Source: Anaerotignum faecicola | GTDB lineage: Bacteria; Bacillota; Clostridia; Lachnospirales; Anaerotignaceae | DNA: 64,000 bases | Assembly: GCF_003865035.1 (NCBI RefSeq) | Contig: NZ_BHVZ01000001.1 | Coordinates: 124,001 to 188,000 of the forward strand | Direction of reading: 5' to 3' | Shown: piece after piece, positions 18,423 to 27,112 of the stretch | Layout of the letters: each line of letters opens with the position of its first letter | Numbering within the stretch: the stretch's first letter is position 1 | Made by a program: the position numbers and the translations under genes | Notes under the pieces: generated by a model | What the model saw: only the letters and a program-made list of their open reading frames with translations | Databases searched by the model: none | What the model was told of the DNA's origin: nothing

Positions 18423-21400
18423 ATGGCAAGTTTGCGCGACAGCGTAAAGGACTATCAAGAGGAACTTAGGGACGGTATTGCATGGGTAGCATTTTGGAAA
18501 GAGGGACGTTCATGGAACGCCGAGCTGTTTCATCTTGAAGTGGACGGTACTTTAGAACCGTTTGACAGGAGCCGGTTAGAGGAAATCAAGGCGGCTGACC
18601 CCGCCGCCGTTATTCTAAACGGCTACTACTGCGGGCATTTAGGCGAGAATATGAGCCTTGACGAGCTGACCGCCGGAGTGCGCCACCACTACAAAAACGG
18701 CACAAATGACGTTGCCGGATTTATCGAAGCCCACGACGACAGACTTCCCCCGGAGCTTATCGAGGAAGCAAGAGCCGCCGCCCATGCAGCGGGGCTTCCC
18801 TTTTCCGAAAAGCCATACCGGGACGGGGAAGATTTTGACCCTTATATATTTGACGGAAGCATGAGCATTGAGGACTACGAGCTTATGCACCGCATGATTG
18901 AAAAAGAAAGGAGCGAGCAAATGGACGAATGGAAAACAGGTTATTCCTCATACGACCGCGACAGACTGGAAGCCGCCGACAAGATGAAGATTGAGCGCGG
19001 TATCTATTTTGACACGAAAAACGCGGACATTTCCCCGCTGACCGCCTTACCTCTTGCCGAGCTTGTGAAGCTGCGGGAGGAAAGCGCGGTTGCGGAACAG
19101 ACTGTTTTTGAAAATCTGAAAGTACAGGCTTCCGCATGGGAGGAACAGGCAGGAAAGACCCTGCTATTTGACAAAGCGATTGAGTATGCGAGAATACCCG
19201 AAGTGAAGCATACGGCGAACAAGTGGCAGGACGAGGACAACGACCGCCACACCATCAGCAACCGGGTATATAAAATGAGCTACCATGTGTATGAAAATAC
19301 CCGCTACGACAGAAAAGCAGAGAAATCTATCCCGTACTCCTATACGTTATCTTGGAACATCTACACCAACAGCCCCCACGGGTACGGACAGGCAAAAATT
19401 GCCGGACAGGACAGAAAGGTATTTGCTGACCGGGCAGCTATGGAAAAATATCTGAACGGGCGTATCAAGGCGTATGAAAAACTTTTTACGGAAATCTCCC
19501 CGGCTATCCCGCCGGAATACGCGGAACAGTTTAGGGTAAACGGACAGCTCTTACCAGGCTACACCGTAGAGGGCGAGGAAATCAAGCAGCCCGCCGCCGA
19601 CATTTCCGCCGCTGCACCGAGAACCGAACCGGGACAGGAAACGGAACAGTTTGCAATCCTGATTGACAGCCGCACCCGCTTTGAAACGGGAGAACCGGGT
19701 GGCTACTGGCTTTCCATGCCCGCCACAAAGGAAGAACTTCACAAAGCTATGCGAAGCGTCGGCATTACCGCTGACAATCCGCAGGATTTTTTCATTCATG
19801 GGTATTCTGACCGGGAGGACAGACACATTGCCCTGCCGTATGACATGGTATGCGCGGCACAGGTGGACGAGCTGAACTTCCTTGCGGCAAGACTGGAAAC
19901 CCTTGACGCTTCCGGGATTGCCGCGCTGAACGCAGCCACGCAGCGCAGGAATGGTTTTGAGAATATCGGGCAGCTCATTGACTTTACCTATAACGAGGAC
20001 TTTTTCGTGCATATCCCCGAAGTCCACACGCCCCGCGAATTGGGCGATTATTACCTTAACAAATCCGGCATGGTGCAAATGCCCGCTGAATGGAAAAACA
20101 GCATTGACCCTATCGCCTTTGGACGAAACGCCGCCGCGCAGGAAAAAGGCAGCTTTACGGAATACGGCTACCTTGTGGAAAGCGGCGACGAATGGGAGAA
20201 ACACTTTGAGGGACGGGACGTGCCGGAGGAATACCGCATTATGAGCTACCCGCAGCCGACCATCGAACTGGACGCAGCCCCGGCAGTACAGGCGACTGTT
20301 CCCGAAGCAACGCCGCAGGAGCCGCGCCCGGTTATCCCCATTGTCTTAACTTCCGAGAAGCCCGCCGAAAAGCTCAAAGAGATAACCGACCGCTTGGAGC
20401 AAGGCATTACGGAACTGTTCGACAGCGAGCGTTACAAGGAATATCTGCGCGTCATGTCAAAGTTTCATAATTACAGCTTTAACAATACGCTGCTGATCGC
20501 CATGCAAAAGCCCGACGCTTCCCTTATCGCCGGATTTTCCGCATGGAAAAATAACTTTGGACGAAACGTGATGAAAGGACAAAAGGGTATCAAAATCCTT
20601 GCCCCGTCGCCGTTCAAGATTAAAAAAGAAATGGAGAAAATCGACCCGCAGACACAGAAAGCCATTATCGGCAAAGACGGAAAGCCCGTAACCGAGGAAA
20701 AGGAAATCACAATCCCCGCCTTTAAGGTGGTATCGGTCTTTGACGTATCGCAGACCGAGGGCAGGGAAATCCCCGATATTGCCGTAAATATGCTGACCGG
20801 GGACGTGGAGCATTACAAGGAGGTTTTCGCTGCCCTTGAAAAGACTTCTCCTGTTCCTGTCGGCTTTGAAAAAATCGAGGGCGGCGCACATGGTTACTAC
20901 CACTTGGAGGACAAGCGTATTGCCCTTGATGAGGGCATGAGCGAGCTGCAAACCTTAAAGACCCTTATCCATGAAATCGCCCATGCGAAGCTGCACGACA
21001 TTGACCTAAACGCCCCTTTGGAGGACTTGGAGAACAGACCCGACCGCCGCACCCGTGAGGTGCAGGCAGAAAGTATTGCCTATACCGTGTGCCAGCATTA
21101 CGGGCTTGATACTTCCGATTATTCCTTTGGGTATGTTGCCGGGTGGAGTGCCGGACGGGACCTTGCCGAACTGAAAAGCTCCCTTGAAACAATCCGCAGC
21201 ACCGCAGCGGAAATCATCAACAGCATTGATGAACATATCGCAGAGCTGCAAAAGGAACAGGCGCAGGACGCTCCGAGGGAGAAAGCCGCCATGCAGGAGT
21301 ACATTTACAAGATTGAAGCCAACCCCCGCACAACGGGCGACAACGACCGCTTTTTCCTGCAAGCCTATCTCCCGCAGGAAAACGGCAGGGCAAAAATCGG

Positions 21401-22133
21401 GGACGTGCTGTATATCGGCAGCCTTGCAAAATGCCGGGAACTCATGGGCGGGCTGAACGCCGGAGAGCTGACGCAGGGAGAAGTAAAGGAGCTATATGCA
21501 AAGGCGCAGGAAGCCGAAGCCGACAAAGACACCTTTTCCATTTATCAGCTAAAGCAAGGGGACGAAACGCGGGACTTCCGCTTTGAGCCTTACGACCGCC
21601 TGCAGGCGGCGGGAAATGTGGTTGATAAGACAAACTATGAGCTTGTCTATTCCGCAGAGCTTACGCCGGGTACTTCCCTTGAAGATATTTACACCCGTTT
21701 CAATATCGACCACCCGAAAGATTTTAAGGGACACAGCCTTTCCGTTTCCGACGTGGTAGTGCTTCATCAGAACGGACAGGACGCGGCGCATTATGTAGAT
21801 AGTTTCGGCTACAAGGAAGTGCCGGAGTTTTTGCAGGAGCAGACACAACAGCCGGAAAAGATAAACCCGCTAAAGCACGTCGAGGACACAATCGAGCAGA
21901 ACGACAACAACTTTGACGGTATCATCAACAACACCCCTACGGTTGACGAACTGGAAGCAAAGGTAAAAGCCGGGGAACAGATTTCCCTTGTTGACCTTGC
22001 AGAAGCGATTAAGGCAGACAAAGAACGCGGCAAAGAAAAGCCCTCTATCCGGGCGCAGCTTAAAGCTGACAAAGAACGGACGGGGAAAAAGAAGAACGCA
22101 AAGCAGAAGTCGCAGGACTTGGAAAGGAGCTGA
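18423..22133 (+). CDS. Polyvalent anti-defence protein: ArdA-like + ArdC-like metallopeptidase + YodL + DUF4316
   Basis: 1236 residues. The first ~400 are an unassigned region. ArdA-like antirestriction domain at about 409-600 (GGYWLSMPATKEEL, EYGYLVESGDEWEKHF). ArdC-like N-terminal ssDNA-binding domain at about 650-770 (YKEYLRVMSKFHNYSFNNT, GQKGIKIL). Zinc metallopeptidase motif HEIAHAKLHD near 849. YodL-like domain at about 959-1140. DUF4316-like tail after ~1148. ArdA proteins mimic DNA and block type I restriction; ArdC protects incoming ssDNA. The protein is much longer than either alone, so it looks like a multi-tool carried ahead of the ICE in transfer. The ATG at 18423 follows AAAGGAGG. 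Confidence 0.85.
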   Translation: MASLRDSVKDYQEELRDGIAWVAFWKEGRSWNAELFHLEVDGTLEPFDRSRLEEIKAADPAAVILNGYYCGHLGENMSLDELTAGVRHHYKNGTNDVAGFIEAHDDRLPPELIEEARAAAHAAGLPFSEKPYRDGEDFDPYIFDGSMSIEDYELMHRMIEKERSEQMDEWKTGYSSYDRDRLEAADKMKIERGIYFDTKNADISPLTALPLAELVKLREESAVAEQTVFENLKVQASAWEEQAGKTLLFDKAIEYARIPEVKHTANKWQDEDNDRHTISNRVYKMSYHVYENTRYDRKAEKSIPYSYTLSWNIYTNSPHGYGQAKIAGQDRKVFADRAAMEKYLNGRIKAYEKLFTEISPAIPPEYAEQFRVNGQLLPGYTVEGEEIKQPAADISAAAPRTEPGQETEQFAILIDSRTRFETGEPGGYWLSMPATKEELHKAMRSVGITADNPQDFFIHGYSDREDRHIALPYDMVCAAQVDELNFLAARLETLDASGIAALNAATQRRNGFENIGQLIDFTYNEDFFVHIPEVHTPRELGDYYLNKSGMVQMPAEWKNSIDPIAFGRNAAAQEKGSFTEYGYLVESGDEWEKHFEGRDVPEEYRIMSYPQPTIELDAAPAVQATVPEATPQEPRPVIPIVLTSEKPAEKLKEITDRLEQGITELFDSERYKEYLRVMSKFHNYSFNNTLLIAMQKPDASLIAGFSAWKNNFGRNVMKGQKGIKILAPSPFKIKKEMEKIDPQTQKAIIGKDGKPVTEEKEITIPAFKVVSVFDVSQTEGREIPDIAVNMLTGDVEHYKEVFAALEKTSPVPVGFEKIEGGAHGYYHLEDKRIALDEGMSELQTLKTLIHEIAHAKLHDIDLNAPLEDLENRPDRRTREVQAESIAYTVCQHYGLDTSDYSFGYVAGWSAGRDLAELKSSLETIRSTAAEIINSIDEHIAELQKEQAQDAPREKAAMQEYIYKIEANPRTTGDNDRFFLQAYLPQENGRAKIGDVLYIGSLAKCRELMGGLNAGELTQGEVKELYAKAQEAEADKDTFSIYQLKQGDETRDFRFEPYDRLQAAGNVVDKTNYELVYSAELTPGTSLEDIYTRFNIDHPKDFKGHSLSVSDVVVLHQNGQDAAHYVDSFGYKEVPEFLQEQTQQPEKINPLKHVEDTIEQNDNNFDGIINNTPTVDELEAKVKAGEQISLVDLAEAIKADKERGKEKPSIRAQLKADKERTGKKKNAKQKSQDLERS

Positions 22134-22136
22134 CAC

Positions 22137-23090
22137 ATGAGCAAATTAAATAAATTTGAAGATGTAGACGTGTTCGCTTCCCTCGATGCGATTATGAAGC
22201 AGAATACAGGCTTTTACCAAAGCGATTTTGATATTGACAGGGAGATTATCGCAAAAACGGCGGCAAGCGCAAGTAAAGAGGATAAGACCCTCTTATGGTT
22301 TTGCCGCCCGTCCGGGACGCATTGCTTCCGGGAGCGTGACGTTTTCCTAAAGGACACCGCGCCCCATAATACCTGGCGTTTTTACATGGAGCAGACAAGC
22401 GACCGTATTCTTGCCTATGCAATCGAGCTGACAGGCAAGGAGCATGGAAAAATCAAGGGCAATCTGTATGAACTTGACTATTCCCGCCATTATGAGCGCG
22501 TCAAAGAAAAAGGGCTGCCCGCCGATACGGTAAAGCTGATTTATGAGCGCGGGGAGCAGATGATACCCGCCGGACAGTATTTCAACGGAAGCCCAGACCC
22601 GCAGTTTGGGAAGTTTGAACGCTTTGAAGCCATACCCAACGACCCGGACGCTCTTAAATGGCTCTTACGGGAGGAACACCGCAACAGGGAGCAGCTTCCA
22701 CCGGGAGATTTTAAGGCCCATATCGCCGCATTGCATGACGGACTGATTGAAACGGAAGCACGGCGCATTGTGCGGGAAATGAAGCGGCATGACACGCCGA
22801 ACAGCCCGAACAAGACCCATTTCATGGTGGAGCTTTCCCCAGCGTTCATGCAGCTTGCGAACACAAAGGACATTGACCGCCTTTTCTCCATGCTGCCTTA
22901 CAAGACCCTTTCCTTTTCCAAAATCGAGGGCAGACATGGAACGTATGCGCTGATTGACAAGGGAGAGAACCGGGACAAAGAGATTAAAAAGCCCCGCCCC
23001 TCTGTCCGGGCGCAGCTTGCCGCAGACAAGAAAACAGCCGCCCCGAAAAAGTCAGCGGCAAAAAGAAAAAATCACGATTTGGAGGTATGA
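22137..23090 (+). CDS. ICE accessory protein with DUF4316-like tail
   Basis: 317 residues starting MSKLNKFEDVDVFASLDAIM. The body is of unknown fold. The last ~45 residues (PSVRAQLAADKK, then KKSAAKRKNHDLEV) copy the end of the upstream polyvalent protein (PSIRAQLKADKE ... QDLERS), so both may carry the same docking or targeting tail. It starts 3 bp after the upstream stop and overlaps the next gene region. Function unknown; the context suggests a role early after transfer. Confidence 0.7.
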   Translation: MSKLNKFEDVDVFASLDAIMKQNTGFYQSDFDIDREIIAKTAASASKEDKTLLWFCRPSGTHCFRERDVFLKDTAPHNTWRFYMEQTSDRILAYAIELTGKEHGKIKGNLYELDYSRHYERVKEKGLPADTVKLIYERGEQMIPAGQYFNGSPDPQFGKFERFEAIPNDPDALKWLLREEHRNREQLPPGDFKAHIAALHDGLIETEARRIVREMKRHDTPNSPNKTHFMVELSPAFMQLANTKDIDRLFSMLPYKTLSFSKIEGRHGTYALIDKGENRDKEIKKPRPSVRAQLAADKKTAAPKKSAAKRKNHDLEV

Positions 23091-23092
23091 GC

Positions 23093-23299
23093 ATGAATAG
23101 ATTTACTGTTGAGGAAACAAACCTTTTGAGCATTTACCATGAGGGAAGCAAGGCGCAGCTTATTGAGAACATGACCGCTGCGCTGCCTTACATGGACGCG
23201 GGATTACGGGAGCTTGCAGAGCGCACCATTTCCAAAGTGAACGCGCTGACCGACGCCGAGTACAAAGAGCTTTCCGTTTATCCTGCTGATGAAGTATGA
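23093..23299 (+). CDS. TnpW-like small ICE protein
   Basis: 68 residues (MNRFTVEETNLLSIYHEGSK start) resembling the small proteins named transposon-encoded TnpW in Tn1549-type ICEs. All-helical, acidic. GGAGG seven bases before the ATG at 23093 fixes the start. The stop overlaps the next gene by ATGA. Function unknown. Confidence 0.7.
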   Translation: MNRFTVEETNLLSIYHEGSKAQLIENMTAALPYMDAGLRELAERTISKVNALTDAEYKELSVYPADEV

Positions 23300-23661
23300 C
23301 CGGGATTAAGCGGCTGACGCCGCGACAAAGCCGCAAGGTAAACACCCTTGTGAAAAAGGAGTGCTGCAACTGCGAGAATGGCAACTGTATTTTACTGGAC
23401 GACGGGGACACTTGCGTATGCCCGCAGCTCATTTCCTATTCCCTGCTCTGTAAGTGGTTTCGGATTGCCGTACTTCCTCTTGATAAGCTGCTCTATGCGG
23501 AACTCTATCAGACCGAGGACAGAAAGAAATGTACCGTGTGCGGCGCGTTCTTTGCGTCCACCTCTAACAGCGTCAAATACTGCCCGGACTGTCGGAAGCG
23601 GATTACCCGCAGACAGGCAGCCGAGCGCATGAGAAAACGGCGCGCTCTTGTTACGCGGTAA
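23296..23661 (+). CDS. Cysteine-rich VLP domain protein
   Basis: 121 residues with two Cys clusters: CCNCENGNCILLDDGDTCVC near 25-43 and CTVCGAFF ... YCPDCRKR near 80-100, the latter zinc-ribbon-like. This matches the Cys_rich_VLP family common in Tn1549-type elements. The C-terminus is basic, so nucleic-acid binding is likely but unproven. Its stop codon lies inside repeat copy 2. Confidence 0.78.
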   Translation: MTGIKRLTPRQSRKVNTLVKKECCNCENGNCILLDDGDTCVCPQLISYSLLCKWFRIAVLPLDKLLYAELYQTEDRKKCTVCGAFFASTSNSVKYCPDCRKRITRRQAAERMRKRRALVTR

Positions 23662-23761
23662 GGGCGAAAAAAGCCTTGTTTTACAGGCTTCTGACAACCG
23701 TTTCCTCATAGGGCAAGGGCTTTATACCTTTTCCCTTAAAAACGGCGTTCTACTGCGTAAC
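23650..23761 (+). repeat. 112 bp structured repeat, copy 2
   Basis: Same length and orientation as 4123-4234, with conserved edges (GTTACGCGGTA and CTACTGCGTAAC, one mismatch in the stem) and the same inner TTTATACCTTTTCCCT block. It begins inside the last codons of the Cys-rich VLP gene and ends 15 bp before a terminator, so any RNA form would be in the 3' end of the long transfer transcript. Confidence 0.65.
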
Positions 23762-23777
23762 ATTTCAGAACTGCACC

Positions 23778-23834
23778 CATAAGAAAACCGGGGCGCGGAT
23801 AGTCTTTACTGACTGTCTGCGTCCCGGTTTTTCC
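23778..23834 (+). terminator. Strong terminator ending the long transfer operon
   Basis: Hairpin arms AAACCGGGGCGCGGATAGTC and GACTGTCTGCGTCCCGGTTT around a 6 nt loop, followed by TTCC. The A-rich 5' side means it may also stop transcripts from the right. Confidence 0.8.
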
Positions 23835-23838
23835 TTTG

Positions 23839-24207
23839 CTATTTTTCCATGTTGATTTGAGGGGTTGCGCCCTTATCTGTGGTAAGTAAACGGTATATCG
23901 TAAGGGGGATATACCATGCAGCCACGACGAGCCGCCATATCAAAATGACCCCACCGATAATGCCGCCCAAAATGAAGTTGAGGGCAATGATACCCACCGT
24001 TCCGGCTATGTCATACCCATGCGGTACAAGCCATACGAACATACGGCGAATACCAAAGGGAATACCGCAGCACAGCCACACATAAAAGTAATTGGTCTGC
24101 CCGTCCTCTGTAAAGACGTTCTTAAACATGAAGAATAAAAACAATGCGATAACGGCGGGCAAAACGGTTCTCTTAAAAAAGTCTTTCCAAATTTCCCCGC
24201 GTGTCAT
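23839..24207 (-). CDS. Small multi-pass membrane protein (DUF6050-like)
   Basis: 122 residues with three or four hydrophobic helices (VLPAVIALFLFFMF, YVWLCCGIPFGI, GIIALNFILGGIIGGVILIW). I associate it tentatively with DUF6050, seen at this spot in related ICEs. It is the last gene of the minus-strand mobilisation cluster and starts 4 bp after the HTH_16 gene's stop. Possible entry-exclusion or membrane accessory; not shown. Confidence 0.65.
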   Translation of the reverse strand: MTRGEIWKDFFKRTVLPAVIALFLFFMFKNVFTEDGQTNYFYVWLCCGIPFGIRRMFVWLVPHGYDIAGTVGIIALNFILGGIIGGVILIWRLVVAAWYIPLTIYRLLTTDKGATPQINMEK

Positions 24208-24211
24208 GGTA

Positions 24212-24442
24212 TCACTCCTTTTCTATTGGGAATTGTGGGATAGCTTCTAACAGTTTCAGTATGAGCGTTTGCCGTAAATCGTCGTCGATTTCCTCTTTTA
24301 CGCTTCCGTCCGGCTGACGCTTTTTTACCATTGCAAGGCGGTTGATTTCGTCACCGTAACAAGCAAGCACTTTTTCCAACGCCCATTTTTCGCCCGCAAC
24401 GGCGGCGCGTATCGTTTCATAGTCCGGCATTTCCTGTTCCAT
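24212..24442 (-). CDS. HTH_16 family regulator (Tn916 Orf8-like)
   Basis: 76 residues. The pattern VAGEKWALEKVLACYGDEIN followed by EIDDDLRQTLILKLLEAIPQF matches the helix-turn-helix_16 family of Tn916 Orf8. A second, better-conserved member lies at 34171-34431. The ATG at 24442 with AAAGGAAG is preferred over a longer frame to 24475. It lies between relaxase and the membrane protein, probably in one operon. Confidence 0.7.
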   Translation of the reverse strand: MEQEMPDYETIRAAVAGEKWALEKVLACYGDEINRLAMVKKRQPDGSVKEEIDDDLRQTLILKLLEAIPQFPIEKE

Positions 24443-24534
24443 TCTCTGACACTTCCTTTGCTGAAAATGTATCACTTTGGTATGTAACTACTGTTTTTGA
24501 TAGGAACTATTATATCATACAAGTATGAACAAAG

Positions 24535-25875
24535 CTACTCCCCGCGTTCTTTTCCTTTTTCCCGTTCCGGTTCTCTTGGCTGCCGTAAAATGCTGTCTAT
24601 GTTCTGTTTGATAACGTCGTACTCTTTGACCTGTTTTTTCAGTCTGCCATAGTCGGCGTAAAGGGCTTCTTTCTGTTCCTGGAGCTTTTCATATTCCGAT
24701 TGCAGCGCGGTGAGGTTCGGGAGCTTGGAAACGCCCGCCGCCTTTAATGCCTTTGCCGCTGCTTCATGCAAGATGATTTCGCGCTCATGGGCTGCCCGGT
24801 AACTGTCCTTATTTCTTGCTTTGCGGTATGCGTCATAGGCGGGTTTTGTCTTTTGGAACGTGGAAACATTCTTGATAAGCACCGCCATATCTACAAGCCG
24901 TTTTTCCGCGCTCTTTAATGCGTCTGCCGCCTGTTCGCTCTCTGTCTGTATCTCTGCGATTTTTGCGGTCAAGTCGGTGTATTGTTCAATCTTGTGTTCC
25001 GTAATAAAATTCATGGTCTTAGCTGCCTGTTTCAGATTGTGGATTTTCGCCCATTGTTCATAACCCCGGCTCTGCGCCGCCTTGATACTGTTTTCAATAT
25101 CAATGAGCAGGGACACGCCGCGTTCTGTCTTGGGAGCTTTGGCGGTGCGGGTACGCTTGCCCTCTATCCGTTCCCGGATTGCTTCCTCTGTATAATCTGC
25201 GCCGAGGGTTTTCAAACGGGTAAACCGTTCCTGTCCCGGAACCAAACAGGACACATATTTTCCCCGTTTGATTGTGAAGCCTTCTGCCTGTAACCGCGCG
25301 AGCAATTCTTCAAAGTCGGACACTTGGGGGATAAGGGTATCGACGGCAAGTTTCAATTTTGCTTTGGCGGTTTTCTCTTTCTTATACACCGCATAATTCT
25401 TTCCCTTGCCGCCTTTCTCCGGCACAAGGACGGACAAGCCGTTTTCCCGGCACAGCCTGTCGCTGATGTTGCGTATTCCGTAATAGGTGCGCTTGTTGGA
25501 AACATACTTGTGGTAGTCTACAAAGTTTACCGCACAAAAAATGATGTGGTTATGGATATGCCCTTTATCTATGTGAGTGGTAAGGACGTATTCATATTGC
25601 CCCTTTGTTACCGCGTCGGCAAGCTGTTTTCCGATTTCATGGGCTTTCTCATAATCGACTTCCCCCGGCTCAAAAGATTGTATCAAATGGTGTGCGAGGT
25701 TGTTTCCTCTGTCAAGAGCTTGCGACAATGTAAATCCGAACTCAATATCTGCCGTTTCATAGCTGCACCCGAACGAGGACACCAGCATTTTCCCGTCCGT
25801 CTTGTTCGGGTTTTGGATATAGTCAAGGGCTTTTTTTAACGTGCTTTTAATAGGCTTAATCTTTGTAACCGCCAT
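24535..25875 (-). CDS. MobA/VirD2-type relaxase (MOBP)
   Basis: 446 residues. The N-terminus MAVTKIKPIKSTLKKALDYI carries the family pattern leading to motif I, and HIDKGHIHNHIIF near 100 is the metal-binding three-His motif III. The C-terminal half is coiled-coil rich. It nicks oriT and stays bound to the transferred strand. It overlaps mobC by 40 bp. The candidate oriT lies directly upstream of mobC. Confidence 0.92.
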   Translation of the reverse strand: MAVTKIKPIKSTLKKALDYIQNPNKTDGKMLVSSFGCSYETADIEFGFTLSQALDRGNNLAHHLIQSFEPGEVDYEKAHEIGKQLADAVTKGQYEYVLTTHIDKGHIHNHIIFCAVNFVDYHKYVSNKRTYYGIRNISDRLCRENGLSVLVPEKGGKGKNYAVYKKEKTAKAKLKLAVDTLIPQVSDFEELLARLQAEGFTIKRGKYVSCLVPGQERFTRLKTLGADYTEEAIRERIEGKRTRTAKAPKTERGVSLLIDIENSIKAAQSRGYEQWAKIHNLKQAAKTMNFITEHKIEQYTDLTAKIAEIQTESEQAADALKSAEKRLVDMAVLIKNVSTFQKTKPAYDAYRKARNKDSYRAAHEREIILHEAAAKALKAAGVSKLPNLTALQSEYEKLQEQKEALYADYGRLKKQVKEYDVIKQNIDSILRQPREPEREKGKERGE

Positions 25876-26165
25876 ATCTCCGCAAGCACCTCCTTGATTT
25901 CTTCTATATCCTCTTGGTAGACGCTGCCCGTCGCATTGACGCGCTTTGCAATCTGATTGACATTGACCCCGATTTTCTGTATCTCCGCTGTCATAGCTTT
26001 TATGTCGGCATGGTCTATCTGAATGATATACCCGTCGATTGCCATTTTCCGCAAGTAGGCTTCCATGTTCCGGGTAGGGACGAGCTGCATTTTCTGTTCA
26101 ATGAACGCCCGTTCTTCCTCTGTTACTCTGAATTTAATTTGTACTGTCCGTTTCCTGCCGTTCAT
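25836..26165 (-). CDS. mobC: MobC-like relaxosome accessory protein
   Basis: 109 residues: a ribbon-helix-helix start (MNGRKRTVQIKFRVTEEERA) followed by the MobC motif IQKIGVNVNQIAKRVN. It binds oriT DNA and helps the relaxase open the nick region. GGAAAGGAG precedes the ATG at 26165. The longer open frame upstream runs through the oriT-like repeat and is not a credible start. Confidence 0.88.
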   Translation of the reverse strand: MNGRKRTVQIKFRVTEEERAFIEQKMQLVPTRNMEAYLRKMAIDGYIIQIDHADIKAMTAEIQKIGVNVNQIAKRVNATGSVYQEDIEEIKEVLAEIWRLQRLSLLKAR

Positions 26166-26188
26166 CGGCTCACACTCCTTTCCATTCC

Positions 26189-26287
26189 GAGGGTTTGGGA
26201 CACTTCCCAACAAGCAATTTTCAACCGACGCGCCGCAGCGCAGGAGGGCGAAAATACGGAAAGGGTACCCCTTTCCTATGCTTGCTA
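26189..26287 (-). other. Candidate oriT upstream of mobC (oriT-like repeat, copy 2)
   Basis: Read on the minus strand it begins TAGCAAGCATAGGAA, has GGGTACCC, and ends TTGCTTGTTGGGAAGT then GTCCCAAACCCTC. It lies 24 bp before mobC and upstream of the relaxase, where MOBP oriTs usually are. A partial stem can form (ATTTTC with GAAAAT). A 99 bp inverted partner is at 18218-18316. The nic site is not identified. Confidence 0.55.
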
Positions 26288-26348
26288 AGAAACTTTCTCC
26301 CTTTATCCCTACTACATGGAAAATCTGATTTTGCCAAAGCAGGACAAA

Positions 26349-26378
26349 AGAAAAACGCCGCAAACTGCGACGTTTCAA
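26349..26378 (-). terminator. Terminator after Xre regulator
   Basis: On the minus strand, AACGTCGCA-GTT-TGCGGCGTT hairpin followed by TTTCTTTT. Confidence 0.7.
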
Positions 26379-26409
26379 ACTGCTTTTTCTATGAAGAAAC
26401 GAGGGAACT

Positions 26410-26769
26410 TTATTCCCCCGTTGTTTCGTTGTTGGCTTCCTCAATCCCTTTTGCGGTAGCTGACAGGATTTTCAAATCCTTTTCACTCATGCCGTCGAGC
26501 ATGGTATCAAGCTGACGGCGGCGTGTGGACTTTTCCTGTTCCCGTTCCGGGAAAAAGAACTGGTCTACCGATACGTCAAGCAGGGTTACAAGCTCATACA
26601 AAATCTGCAAACTTGGGTGCTGCCCGCTGTTTTCAATGGACGCGATATATCGCGGCGCAATGTTCAGCTTATCCGCTAACTGGTTGCGGGAAATTCCCTT
26701 TGCTTTTCTTGCCGCTTTGATAGCCTGTCCGAAAGCCTTAAAATCAAACTTTTCTTTGCTCTGCTTCAT
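26410..26769 (-). CDS. Xre-family HTH transcriptional regulator
   Basis: 119 residues. HTH_3 domain at about 12-66 (AIKAARKAKGISRNQLADKL, APRYIASIENSGQHPSLQIL). The helical C-terminus may dimerise. The start at 26769 follows GGGTGAA; upstream in-frame starts are weaker. It diverges from the cargo HTH/vanR-like genes across a region with a strong rightward promoter, so it may repress either the relaxase operon or the cargo. Confidence 0.83.
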   Translation of the reverse strand: MKQSKEKFDFKAFGQAIKAARKAKGISRNQLADKLNIAPRYIASIENSGQHPSLQILYELVTLLDVSVDQFFFPEREQEKSTRRRQLDTMLDGMSEKDLKILSATAKGIEEANNETTGE

Positions 26770-26864
26770 AATCATTTCACCCAACTACATTGTATATTTC
26801 ATCTCTCTTTCAAGATATGATTACACGCATCATAGTATGGATAGAAATAGAGCATATCATGTAC

Positions 26865-26893
26865 TTGCTATTATTCGGTTATCCGAGTATAAT
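26865..26893 (+). promoter_or_regulatory. Promoter of cargo regulatory operon
   Basis: TTGCTA, 17 bp, TATAAT, 36 bp ahead of the small HTH gene. The spacer has a CGGTTATCCG dyad that could be an operator. Confidence 0.65.
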
Positions 26894-26929
26894 TATATTG
26901 ATAATGTTTGAAGAAAGGACGGTTACGAT

Positions 26930-27112
26930 ATGGAATATATGTCTTGTCCCGAAGCAGCGGAAAAATGGGGTATTTCTGAACGGCGTGTGCAGATACTTTG
27001 TAAAGAAAATCGAATACCTGGTGTTTCAAAAATCGGTTATATGTGGTTGATACCCAAGAGCGCAGTAAAACCATTTGATAAAAGGATAAAAAGGAGTGTA
27101 GACAATGAATGA
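26930..27112 (+). CDS. Small MerR/excisionase-like HTH protein
   Basis: 60 residues. MSCPEAAEKWGISERRVQIL then GVSKIGYMWLIPKSAVKP is the HTH_17 fold used by excisionases and small regulators. It overlaps the response-regulator gene by 8 bp and is the first gene of the AT-rich cargo, so it may be a third layer of control there. The first Met at 26930 or the one at 26939 could be used. Confidence 0.75.
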   Translation: MEYMSCPEAAEKWGISERRVQILCKENRIPGVSKIGYMWLIPKSAVKPFDKRIKRSVDNE

